A DNA stretch of 64,000 nt from Lethocerus indicus (taxonomy: Eukaryota > Arthropoda > Insecta > Hemiptera > Belostomatidae), in the NCBI GenBank assembly GCA_019843655.1, contig JACDQD010000006.1, positions 12,965,746 to 13,029,745 on the forward strand. The letters are read 5' to 3'. The number at the start of each line of letters is the position of its first letter. Position 1 is the first letter of the stretch. Under the pieces are notes generated by a model. It did not search any database, was not told where the DNA came from, and worked only from the letters and a program-made list of their open reading frames with translations. Both the position numbers and the translations under genes were made by a program. This document shows positions 10,299-20,300 of this stretch, one piece after another.

Positions 10299-12980
10299 TT
10301 AGGTCAAAATACCTTTCAGACGTCTGTAAGGAACATTTGGGATGTCGGGAGATAGTAGGGTTTGGACTAGTGGATTAGGGTGATGGTGGAGTCGTGAGTG
10401 GAAATTACTGTATCGTTGTATGGCGAGGTCACGGACAAACGGGACTTTAAGATCTGTGTGAAGGGTAAGGTTGGAGACATAATAGGGTGCATCGGTTATT
10501 TTCCTTAATATTTTTGATTGTAAGGTTTGGATTTTGTGGATATTTGTCGGTTTGGCCGAACCCCACAGTTCGAGTCCGTATGTCCAGATCGGTTTAAGTA
10601 TAGTGTTGTACAATAATAATTTGTTGTTTAAGCTTAATTTTGATCTATTGTCTAGTAATCTATATAGTAACTTGTATCGTCTGTTAACTTCCAGTCTTTT
10701 TAGTTTTATGTGTGGATTCCATGTCAGTCTTTTGTCTATATAGAGGCCCAGGTATTTCACCTTATCCGCAGTGGGTAGGGGTGTTTCGAATAGGGATACT
10801 GGGGGACAAGTGCCTCGTCTAAGTGAGAACGTGACATGGACGCACTTGTCGAGGTTTATTTTTATTCTCCATCTTTTTAACCATGTCTGGATCAGGTTCA
10901 TGTGATTCTGTAGATTGTAGGAAGCGGTAATAGGACTTGGATCTGATGATAGGATAGCTTTGTCATCTGCAAATGACGCTAGAATAGTGGAGGGATGTTG
11001 TGGGATGTCGGCCGTATATACAGAGTATAGAATAGGACCGAGGATACTCCCCTGGGGGACTCCTGCTCTGATTTGGAAGTAGGATGACAATTCGGAGCCT
11101 TGGCTAACTTGGAAATAACGATCGGAGAGATAGGACTTTAGGATGAGGTAATATGTTGAAGGTAAATGATTTTTCAGTTTCCAGAGTAGCCCTTCATGCC
11201 ACACCCGGTCAAAGGCTTGCGCCTCGTCCAGGAAGGCTGCTGAACAGTATTGCTTTTTTTCAAAAGCGGTCGCGATGGTATCTACAATGCGATGACATTG
11301 TTGGATGGTCGAATGTTGGGCTCTGAATCCAAACTGGTGGTCAGGGAGAATGTTACAGGAGTTTAGAATAGGGTAAATACGAAGGAGAAGGAGTTTCTCT
11401 AAAGTTTTCCCTAGGACCGGGAGCAGGCTTATAGGACGATAGGATGATGTTACGTGTACTGGTCTAGATGGTTTGTGTATCATTTTGATGATTGAATATT
11501 TCCATAATACCGGGAAGTATGTGGTTCTTAAAACAGAATTATAAATGTGCGTTAGGTGTAGGGTGGCTTTGTCAGGTAGTCGTCTTAATATTTCAGAGGT
11601 TATTAGATCATAGCCCGGTGCTTTTTTTGACGGGAGGGATAAGATTACGTTTTTTATTTCGAGGGGATTAAATGCTTTTGGAGGGCGAGAAAGTTGGAGA
11701 GGAGTGTCCAAATCGAGGTGGATTCGATCAGAATGGGGTACATCTATATCCTCCTGGTGAGGTGTATAGAGGAAATATAGGTGATGGGCGAAGAGATTGC
11801 ATTTTTCTTTATCAGTTTTGGCCCAGGAACCATTATTATGAAGAAGAGGAAAATTGGTTTGTTTGTGGGATAATATTCGTTTGGTAGCATGCCAAAGGGA
11901 GCCGTCTTTGGTAGTCAGTGCTTCCGTATATTGTTTGTATCTGTCTTCTCTTAACTGTTTTAGCGAAGTCTTTAGTTTATTGTTGAGTCGGTTGAAATTG
12001 TGTCGATCAGATGGAAGTCTAGATCGCTGCCATCTTGCTCTGGCCTGTCTCTTCTCCTGTATTAGTGAACGTATATCGAGAGGAAGATATACTTTGTCGA
12101 GATACGGTTTGTTTTTTCGCGGTATTGTGTTATTCCATATTGACTGTTGTATGTTCTCGACGAAGTTATTTACTGCAGAGTCTATCTCTGTAGGTGTTTT
12201 CAGGGAGACTTTTAGGTCGATTTTTGTTGTCAAGTCAGTTTGGAATTTTTCCCAGTTGACATGTCCCAAGATGAGGGAAGGTTTTGTGTAAGAAGGAGCA
12301 GGTTCGGTGTTTAAAAGCAATAGAACCGGGCTATGATCGGAGGAAAGGTGGTCGAGTGTTTGGACTGGAACATGGGGAAGAGGGATATTGGATGATATAA
12401 AGAAGTCTAGGATATCGGGTAATTTAGAGCGTGCTGTGGGCCAATAGGTAGCGTTGGATGGGCTATGGACCCGATGGGGAATTCCGGAAAGGACTTGGAG
12501 TAGGAGGTTACCCCTGGGGGTAGTGACTCTAGAGCCCCATTGCTGGTGTTTAGCATTGTAGTCACCACCGCATAGGAAGGTGGGTCCGAGGGACTGGAAG
12601 AAGGAAAAAAGTTGTTGTCTAGTGAGAGTCTTGTTGGGAGGACAGTAGACAGCGGCCAGGGTAAGGTCATCTCGCGAGGAGGTTATTTTAATGGATGTGG
12701 ACATTAGGGACTCAGTTTTTGTGTCGGAGAAAGGATAATGGGGCAAGGAGCTGCGGATAAGTATCGCTGTGCCCCCGTGTGCCGTATTGTCCGGGTGATC
12801 CGTCCTATAGGTCGTGTAGTCCCTGATGTTAAAGTAGGAACGCGACGTAAAATGTGTTTCAGTAATCAGTATGACGTCAATACGTTTGTTGTGAATTAGT
12901 AGGTCGAGTTCGTCCCTATGTTGATTTAATCCGTTGGCGTTCCATAGTAGAACTGTGAGGTTCTCTTGTCCGAGACTCAT
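10299..12980 (-). CDS. retrotransposon ORF2: endonuclease and reverse transcriptase
   Basis: This 893-residue protein nicks chromosomal DNA and reverse-transcribes the element RNA at the nick. The AP-type endonuclease fills about residues 1-225. Visible motifs are WNANGL (N14), ETH (E41), HGGTAILIR, AAVYCPPN, GGDYNAKH (D140, N142) and SSDHSPV (D215, H216), so all expected catalytic positions are present. The reverse transcriptase spans about 430-760: APGYD, SYRPISLLPVLGK, QFGFRAQHST, FLDEAQAFD (D585), GVPQGSILGP, the catalytic box FADD (residues 670-673) and KYLGLYID. FADD replaces the common YADD. The residue after D585 is E, where many relatives carry a hydrophobic one. Length is normal for a Jockey ORF2, and no RNase H follows. 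There are no stops or frameshifts. The start ATG overlaps the ORF1 stop, which fixes the start. Activity is plausible but unproven. Confidence 0.95.
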   Translation of the reverse strand: MSLGQENLTVLLWNANGLNQHRDELDLLIHNKRIDVILITETHFTSRSYFNIRDYTTYRTDHPDNTAHGGTAILIRSSLPHYPFSDTKTESLMSTSIKITSSRDDLTLAAVYCPPNKTLTRQQLFSFFQSLGPTFLCGGDYNAKHQQWGSRVTTPRGNLLLQVLSGIPHRVHSPSNATYWPTARSKLPDILDFFISSNIPLPHVPVQTLDHLSSDHSPVLLLLNTEPAPSYTKPSLILGHVNWEKFQTDLTTKIDLKVSLKTPTEIDSAVNNFVENIQQSIWNNTIPRKNKPYLDKVYLPLDIRSLIQEKRQARARWQRSRLPSDRHNFNRLNNKLKTSLKQLREDRYKQYTEALTTKDGSLWHATKRILSHKQTNFPLLHNNGSWAKTDKEKCNLFAHHLYFLYTPHQEDIDVPHSDRIHLDLDTPLQLSRPPKAFNPLEIKNVILSLPSKKAPGYDLITSEILRRLPDKATLHLTHIYNSVLRTTYFPVLWKYSIIKMIHKPSRPVHVTSSYRPISLLPVLGKTLEKLLLLRIYPILNSCNILPDHQFGFRAQHSTIQQCHRIVDTIATAFEKKQYCSAAFLDEAQAFDRVWHEGLLWKLKNHLPSTYYLILKSYLSDRYFQVSQGSELSSYFQIRAGVPQGSILGPILYSVYTADIPQHPSTILASFADDKAILSSDPSPITASYNLQNHMNLIQTWLKRWRIKINLDKCVHVTFSLRRGTCPPVSLFETPLPTADKVKYLGLYIDKRLTWNPHIKLKRLEVNRRYKLLYRLLDNRSKLSLNNKLLLYNTILKPIWTYGLELWGSAKPTNIHKIQTLQSKILRKITDAPYYVSNLTLHTDLKVPFVRDLAIQRYSNFHSRLHHHPNPLVQTLLSPDIPNVPYRRLKGILT
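12977..12980 (-). promoter_or_regulatory. ATGA stop/start overlap between ORF1 and ORF2
   Basis: On the - strand the ORF2 start ATG (12980-12978) overlaps the ORF1 stop TGA (12979-12977) by two bases. Coupled termination and re-initiation at such overlaps is known for some insect non-LTR elements, and would give less ORF2 than ORF1 product from one RNA. Here it is inferred from the arrangement only. Confidence 0.7.
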
Positions 12981-14329
12981 GGTTTGTGGGTTAGGATAGG
13001 AATTAGGTTGGTCATTACTGTTGTTAGGACGGTAATTAAAGGAGTGATGAGATTTTTGAAGTCATTAAGGAAGTTTGTTAGGAGTGAGGATATGTCCTGA
13101 TGGTTGGGAGGAGGAGGAGGGATATAGGCTGGGAGTGCTCTTTCCCGGGAAGTGGCCCTTTGATACGAGGGTGTCGATGGTTGTTGCTGGCTGATGGAAG
13201 GTTGTTGATGGTTGGCACTACTTGCTTCTGTGCGTGATGGAGTTGTTGCTGGTGCTGATACTGGAGCTGGAGCTAATGCTGGTGCTGGTGCCGGTGCCGG
13301 TGCCGGTGCTGGTGCTGGTGCTGGTGCTGATGCCGGTGCTGGTGTCGGTGTCGGTGCTGGTGCTGGTGCTGGTGCTGGTGCTGGTGCTGGTGCCGGTGCT
13401 GGTGCTGGTGCCGGTGCTGGTGCCGGTGCTGATGCTGGTGGCGGTGCTGGTGCCGGTGCGGGTGTCGGTGCTGGTGGACTCATGTTTTGTGGAAGGGGCG
13501 GGAATTCTTCCTGTCGCAGGTCTCCAATAGTTTGCTGTAAAGCAGCAGCGAAGGATATTCCGGGTTGAATTTTTTTTGACGGTAGTGGGTTATTTCTTGT
13601 TTGCTGATCGGTCGTTAAGGATGTTTTTTTAATTTTTGCTTGTAGGTCTCTGTGTACTTGACATCCACGATAATTGGCCGGATGTTGTCCCTTGCAGAGG
13701 GCACATGTGGGAGCTTCTTGGGAGCTCTTAGTGCACTCACTTGTGGCATGTTCTTTGCCACATTTTACGCACCTAAACTGGTGGTAGCAATATTTTTTTG
13801 TGTGCCCGTACTCTTGGCAGCGGTGGCACTGAACAATAATGTTTTGTTTGTACGGTTCTTCTATTGTTATTTTTGTGTAAACTAATGTTTGTAATTTGAA
13901 TATTTCGGTGTTGTTTTTGTTAGGTTCCAGGTCTATGAAAAATAGCGGGAGCGGTTGTTTTGTTTTATTGTCTATAATGTTGGCGATGTTTCTTATTTTG
14001 AACCCGTTTTCTTCAAGTTCTTCTTTTATTAATATTTTTGGGGTTGATGAATGTAGATTCCTTACTACTACACGAAATGGCTTCTCGTTCTTGGGTTGGT
14101 AAGTGTGAAAGGACTCGTTTTTTTCTCTTAGAGCCTTCACAATGGCTCTATAGCTGTCGGGTGTAGTTGTTTGGATCATGATGTCTGCCTGCCTTGATTT
14201 ACAAAAAAATTCATCTTTTTTAGTAAATTTTTTTAGTAGGCATAGAAGGTTGCCATAATCTAGGACGTTTTTAATATATATAGGTGGTGGCTTCTGATTA
14301 TTATTTTGTATGTTGTCTAATATTTGTCC
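12977..14329 (-). CDS. retrotransposon ORF1: Gag-like RNA-binding protein, N-terminus truncated
   Basis: This is the nucleocapsid-like protein of the element. Counting from the ATG at 14179 it has 400 residues, but the frame stays open for 50 codons upstream (to 14329) without another ATG. That upstream translation (KPPPIYIKNVLDYGNLLCLL, then KKDEFFCKSR) looks like conserved Gag sequence. I therefore treat the ATG as internal and the gene as 5'-truncated. From the ATG, residues about 28-115 form the PRE_C2HC-type region (KPFRVVVRNL, PLPLFFIDLEPN). Three zinc knuckles follow: C118-C121-H126-C131, C137-C140-H144-C149 and C159-C162-H166-C173 (CALCKGQHPANYRGC). A proline/alanine repeat covers about 236-325, and a hydrophobic segment lies close to the C-terminus (FLNDFKNLITPLITVLT). 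The stop overlaps the ORF2 start. The product may still be translated from the internal ATG, probably with reduced function. Confidence 0.88.
   Translation of the reverse strand, partial: GQILDNIQNNNQKPPPIYIKNVLDYGNLLCLLKKFTKKDEFFCKSRQADIMIQTTTPDSYRAIVKALREKNESFHTYQPKNEKPFRVVVRNLHSSTPKILIKEELEENGFKIRNIANIIDNKTKQPLPLFFIDLEPNKNNTEIFKLQTLVYTKITIEEPYKQNIIVQCHRCQEYGHTKKYCYHQFRCVKCGKEHATSECTKSSQEAPTCALCKGQHPANYRGCQVHRDLQAKIKKTSLTTDQQTRNNPLPSKKIQPGISFAAALQQTIGDLRQEEFPPLPQNMSPPAPTPAPAPAPPPASAPAPAPAPAPAPAPAPAPAPAPAPAPTPTPAPASAPAPAPAPAPAPAPAPALAPAPVSAPATTPSRTEASSANHQQPSISQQQPSTPSYQRATSRERALPAYIPPPPPNHQDISSLLTNFLNDFKNLITPLITVLTTVMTNLIPILTHKP
13256..13475 (-). repeat. hexanucleotide repeat encoding Pro-Ala in ORF1
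   Basis: The + strand is a run of GGTGCT and GGTGCC units with scattered changes, encoding alternating Pro and Ala on the - strand. The array keeps two antisense frames open as well (102 and 118 codons of Gly-Ala or Leu-Val repeats), which are by-products. A low-complexity linker after the zinc knuckles is easily expanded or contracted by slippage in multiples of two residues. Confidence 0.9.
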
Positions 14330-14332
14330 TTA

Positions 14333-17300
14333 GTTATTGAAGCGGATCTCCTTTGGGGTATGATTAAACATAATGAATGACTTCAACGAGATATGCATAA
14401 ACTGTAACTGTACTGTAAACATTTTTTCAAAACCTATTCTACGTTTAGAATATACTTAGATTCTATTACCATCTTTCATAACTTTCTTAGTCACACCTAA
14501 CAGGGGCAAAGCTTCACTTGAGTCACCGAATAATAAAATCATATTGTTGATATAAGTTCGGCGGGATTTCGTTGTTTGAACAAGCCTTGGTCATTTAAGT
14601 GATTTAAGCGAACCTCGTTTGTAGAACATAAATCGACCCAGGTAGCCATTTTATAGCTATCCCAAATAATATCTACAATTCAGCCGCAACAGAGACTGTT
14701 GTTGTTACACCCCTACGACGTCCGGTTATATTGTTCGGGGCGGGGAATTATCAAAATTTAGTAGAGTTTCTCAGGTCCAGAATTCCATTAGGAACCCTTT
14801 GAAATTCTAGCTTTTGAAACCCAATCGGGAGATTTGCTAGCCCCGAAATTTCTACCACTGGTTGGAATTTTAAATTCTAATGATTATATTGCAGTTTACA
14901 AGGTCCTCTCGATAGCACGGTTAAAACATGCAAATGGAGGACAATTTAATAAAACAGATTCAATCAGGTAGTTTGTCTTGTAAGGACTGCTTCCAAATAA
15001 AATCGGAGTCACTGGCCATATTAAATAATCCAAAGCAGCGTACGATACCGGTATCAAACCAGGTTCAACCGAGATCTAATTTATGATGACACTACTGCTG
15101 AAAAATGACTGATTATGTACAATATATAGTCCATCAGTTTCATCTAAGATATCATTCAGCATCATCAATAAAATAAAATTCATTATTTATACTACTCGAC
15201 AATAAAAAAATAAGCAGCGTGGTTCTTTTAACTGTAAAGGTACCCTAATATTAAAATAAACCCGATATAAAAAAGGCTTAATTTAGCCTATAAAATTGTT
15301 CCTTTCAGACGGCCGGTTTGCGCCATGACAACGCTAATTCTATACCCGGTGTCTGGCCGCCATTAACGGCGGTCTGTGTCAATTAACGGCACAGTTATTA
15401 CCGTGGTTTGGCGAAGGCGACGGCGGGTTATTAATTATGGTCATATTTCAAAGGTAAATACTAATCAGTAAGGCATACAGAGACGGGGGACAGGAGCAAA
15501 CTGCCGGGGCTGTTGCCCTCCTCAAATATTTGGCCGGGTAATTAAGGGAGTGGCTGTGGTGGCGGTGGAGGCGGTGGAGGCGGCGACTACACGGGCCCCG
15601 GGCTTTTACAATCCCGGCCCCGTTCTAACGAACGGTCCCCCACAGTCCTACCGATACAGTAATGCTTCGATACACAAAGGGGTTTTAGAAACACCGCCTA
15701 ATAAACTAAATTTAAATGAACCGAAATTGACGTTATCATTCAAATTATGCCGGATGTCTGCTGCGATATATGAGACTGGGGTACACCGTGAAACTGTTAA
15801 CAGCCATTTTTAACTGTATAAACACTAATATTAGAACTTGAATTGCTGACTCGAAGTACGATCTGAGCTGCAACAAAATAATACTTTCGAGAAACCGTAA
15901 CTATAATTGTATTTTAATCCTTCTTATTTTCATCTATTCTCGTGAGCTAAATATCAAATATGTGATAAATCTATCGGTCGATAACTCACTTGTAGCTTCG
16001 AAGAGGAGAGAAGGAAAATTTGCTGGATCTTTGCATGTTCGAGTATAAACGCTAATTAGCGGCCGGTAGGCCGTATATGACGTCACTGCTAAGACCTCCT
16101 CAACTCTTCACATTTAGCGCCTTATTTCTAACCTGGCATGGAACGAGGAAAGATAAATAATTTCGAATATTCCAAACAACTGAGGAAGATTTTTTAAACG
16201 TGTGAGACAGACAAACATGATTAAATTTACCGACACTTTTCTTATATCACGATGACGCGGTGAAGGTGAAATTTCTAATATTCAAGGACTAATTTGTTTG
16301 AGATTGCCATGTAATGATCGGAATCTAATTGTAATATCAGAGATACTTCGTTTATTTTCGTATGTTAGATGCTAGTCTGTTGTTCGTGTTCTTGTAAGTA
16401 CCATTCCGTTTGTAATAAAGTGAGGCACTAGCACTGCACAGTCTTACGAAACCCCGTTACACGAACTTCGTAGTACCTGAAGCAGCGATGTCCTCAAAGT
16501 TATTCCAGGAACTACGACTTCTTCTCCCCGAGTCAGGTATCTGCCGCCAGAACCTAAATTCCAAGTCCCGCTACCGCGTATCCGGTAGAGTGGAAGAACA
16601 GATCGATTAACTTTCAATGTAGGCTACTCGCCACCCCCGAAAACAGGGACACAATACTTTATAAGTTGGAGGGTGGGGCGGGGGGGCCGCATCTCGAAGT
16701 TTTCCAATTTTTGTAGAGCTGCGCCCCGGACAGATTTCGCGGAGGCCGGGGCCTCCCCAACAAGAAATAAGTGGGAGGCGGCCGACAAAAAAGTTTATTT
16801 CCTCTCCTCGCTTCCTGAGAGGGCCGAGGCCCGTCCTCGACGGCTTTTCCGTCTTCATTAGAATTCACTCTTATTGCTTTTAGAGTAAAGTTGGCGGGCC
16901 GAGCGGGCGAGATAGGAGCACACCCCCGCCACCGCCCCCGCCCCCCTCAACCACCTTAAACCAGAATTCCGTATCGGCCCCGGCATTTGAAAGCCTGTCA
17001 CGATTCCGTTGAAATATCAATGAAACAGCGAATGCGAATTTGGAGCGCGTCTTAAAAATAACATACGAGATTGAACTTCGAGACCTGACTCCTGAATAAT
17101 GAAGGCCCCGTATTCGATATTAACTGTGTTTTTCCATTCGATACAGAAAGCCGAATAATTTAAATACACAAATATTAATATTAACCTGTCTACCATTTGT
17201 AAATGGTGCGTAATGTCGCACGAATTCCGTAGCTCGTTAAACGCTATGGAAAAAGCTCATGCCGATATTATCTCACCTTAAAAGATATCCTAAATAAAAA

Positions 17301-20300
17301 AACCTCCAAAACATCTCTATCAGGATCTCCATTTTATACGGGTTAAAATTTGCTCTTTGAAAATTATTACGGTATTATAGTTATAATAAATTACAATTAA
17401 ATATGATATCGCGCATAATATGTATCTAAGCTACATATCCAGATTTGTTTCTTTCTTGAGGCCATCATTTCAGGATTAATTTTTTCACATAACATTATAA
17501 GGGGCGTAACCGCAAGTCTCGACCGAAAAGGTTTTTCCCGGTAGTGAAAATGACGTTTCTAATATATGGGAGCCACAAGTGAGGGACACTCGAGGTGTTT
17601 TTGCGGATAATTGCTTGCAAGTTTGCTTAATGACGTGCTGACGCCGTCATGTCTGTACCGCCGGGCAAAAACTCCAAGAATCCTCCGGCATCGAATTTTA
17701 ATGAAACGACCACGTGACACGAAATTATCTGACTAACAACCGCATCGGTTCGTACGAAGTTTCTGTTTGCATTTCAATTATTGTTAAGAATTCCATTCAG
17801 TTACCTTCATCTCTCTACCGACAAATACATGTATTACGACCCAATTAAATGTAATTCGTTACCAATATTATTTGCATTTGAAATCTCACCACCGTCCAAA
17901 TGTCTTATCCTGAGAAACGTCATCCTATCCTTTCTACCTGTAGCAATTTCGATATTGATGTTTTCTCTGTGCGTTGATAGCAACGACGCAAGAGCGCTCA
18001 CGTCAATTAAATACCAAATTCAATTAATAAAATGAAAATTTTATTTCCAAAGTGGGCCGTTCCCGCCCTCAATTCAATTGTGTGTTGGGTGGGGGAGTCT
18101 CTATACTATATTCACAAGACACGGGTATCTCGGAAGACGGGAAAAATTATTTTTTTTACAGGGATTTTTAACGGCCAGAGTAAATTTGAAACCGCGTAAG
18201 AATCTGTAGGCTCTGACTCTCCTGGTGCCCGGCCAGGGCGCCCAGTTTTGTTCGGGCCCGTTTTTAAAGGCCTTCCGCGAGGCTGCACTTAAAAGATTAA
18301 CAGCGTTTTTTTTTCTCTCAAAAAGGCGTTCCTTCACAGCTCCCCCTCGCCCAGCCGTCGCACGGTGGCTCTTCTTTGAAGAGAAAACACAGTTTTGTAC
18401 GGGAGGGTATTGAAAATTTCAATAATGCTGGGGGAAGTACGTCCACTACGTGCACGGGATGGTCCCGATAAAGTATGGATTTCCAAAGGTATAAATTTTT
18501 AATGTTAATATTGGACTTCTGTATCTTATCTCACCCAACCCTGGCGAACAGCGGTGAAGAAGTTTATAAATCTATTTTATCCCTTTATCTAGTTAACGGC
18601 GTTTACTGTTCTACAGTTATTTTACATATGTATACATACTTACATAAGTTGTTAAAGCGACCAAAAATCTGGAGTTAAAAAATCGCTTCGGTCACCATAG
18701 CGGGGTTATTTTCCACTTGAAATTTTCAAAATCCTCGTGCAGCCGAAAAAATTAATGGGCGTCCTTTTGCTGTCGCGGTCACGTTAAGAAAAAAAAGAAG
18801 GTAAAATGTTAATTAATTTTAACATAAAAAAAACCGTTTCCGGACAAATATCAGCGGCAGAGTTAAAACTGACTACAAAGACCAGTTAATAATTTCACCT
18901 TTCGGGGGACAAATCCCAGTAAATAAATTCTACAACTGATAAAATGTTGTCCGAATATAGTACATTCATGGGCTAGAATGTCTTCCGCTACACATGGAAC
19001 AGACAAACTAAAGGGACATCGGCTGTCTGCTGTATCAATGGGCGATAGTTGTGATAGAGGTAAACTCAAGGTGGTCCGGAGTGTTGCTGGAGGCTTGAGC
19101 GGTTGCCGACTTAAGATTCTTGAAGTTAGGCCCGAGAGGGAGGGGGTGGCCCCTTCAAAACAAGGCTGAGTTTGTCGAGCGGCAGGTGGTTGTTGAGCGG
19201 CGTAGAAATCTGTGCCCGGCCGGCCTTGACCGGCACCCGCACCGCACCTGTCCAACTGCCTACTGCGCCCACCGACAATAAACACCCAAAAAACAGATCC
19301 TCCTTTCCCGAATCAGCCATCTCTCATTCCCCTTTGCATTTTGCCTCGTTTAGGCCTCATAGTCTACGATCTATCACCACTCCGATTGAGAGTGGACACA
19401 GCGAATACCAGTCACTGGAAACCATATCGACTGATATATCGGTAATGGTATTTCGCCTGATTTGGACCTACTTTAATAGGCTCCAGAATTCATCTCTTAT
19501 TTGACTTGAAATCGTGGTTGGTATAAGGATATTTCTAAAAGTGGGCTCAAAATACAATTTAAAAAATTAAACCTTTTCATCTTCATTTTCGGATTAGTTA
19601 ATAGTATGGTCGATATTAGTGGCCGAAAATGAGATTAAGACGCCTAGACACCAGTTAAATTAGAACATAGGAAACAATAATAATGAAATACTATAATAAA
19701 TAAATAATCATCATCGAAATCACGGTGCAGATAGAAATTCGAATTTGTACCAATATTACTTGAATATATAAACCTTCATTGAGAGTTCTTCCTTTTACAG
19801 GCCCGTTTTAGATTCTCCACGCGTGATTAATGTCAGCGAAAACAGAAGCTTTATATCGTCCCTCCCGACGCTGCCGGGGTTCGAAATTACTGCCAAATGG
19901 ATCACCGTCGAGCGTATCCTGGCACGTTGTCAAATGTTCACCTCCACACAATTCCCATTCGACAGTTTACCGACTCGGCTTCGAAAATGATTTCTATCTC
20001 GAAGATTGTTTTTAACGTCTGGCCGAGTTTCCGGGCCGCCTCGACAAAGTAACTTTTATTACATCAGGAAAACAGTCAGAGTCAACGGTCCGAAGAATAG
20101 GACGGGACAAAGTAACCGCTGCAAAGGAGAGAGAAAACCGTTAAAATAAAAGATAAAATTTGTTATACAGTTGCCACAAAATTATTCCACAAACCTAGTG
20201 ACTATTAATAGTAAGGGCTTAATTATTTTGTAATATGATTTTTTTAATTGAACAAAAATGAATTCCTACAGTGAAAAATACCACGACTTTATCTGCACCA

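Larger units (their letters stand above)
10041..14332 (-). mobile_element. Jockey-clade non-LTR retrotransposon, nearly complete, 5'-truncated
   Basis: This LINE lies on the - strand. Its 3' end is a 28-base poly(A) tail (poly(T) at 10041-10068) preceded by an AATAAA signal. Upstream come an AT-rich 3' untranslated region, ORF2 with endonuclease and reverse transcriptase, and ORF1 encoding a Gag-like protein. There is no RNase H domain, as is usual for the Jockey clade. ORF1 is open without an ATG up to a stop at 14330-14332, so the copy probably ends within ORF1 and has lost the 5' untranslated region with the internal promoter. I searched for a target-site duplication next to the tail (…TTTTAAATTAAAA) and near 14330 and found none that is convincing. 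The exact 5' boundary is therefore uncertain by tens of bases. Intact ORF2 and a clean tail suggest recent insertion. Confidence 0.93.

Noticed and set aside
10534..12670. Open frames of 69-145 codons overlapping ORF2
   Set aside because: They lie in other frames or on the opposite strand of a clear endonuclease/reverse transcriptase gene and show no motif.
13212..13568. Open frames of Gly-Ala and Leu-Val repeats on the + strand
   Set aside because: They are antisense by-products of the Pro-Ala hexanucleotide array in ORF1; a period-6 repeat without stops keeps several frames open.
18863..19285. 140-codon frame on -
   Set aside because: Compositional openness in GC-rich sequence with overlapping frames on both strands; no motif.
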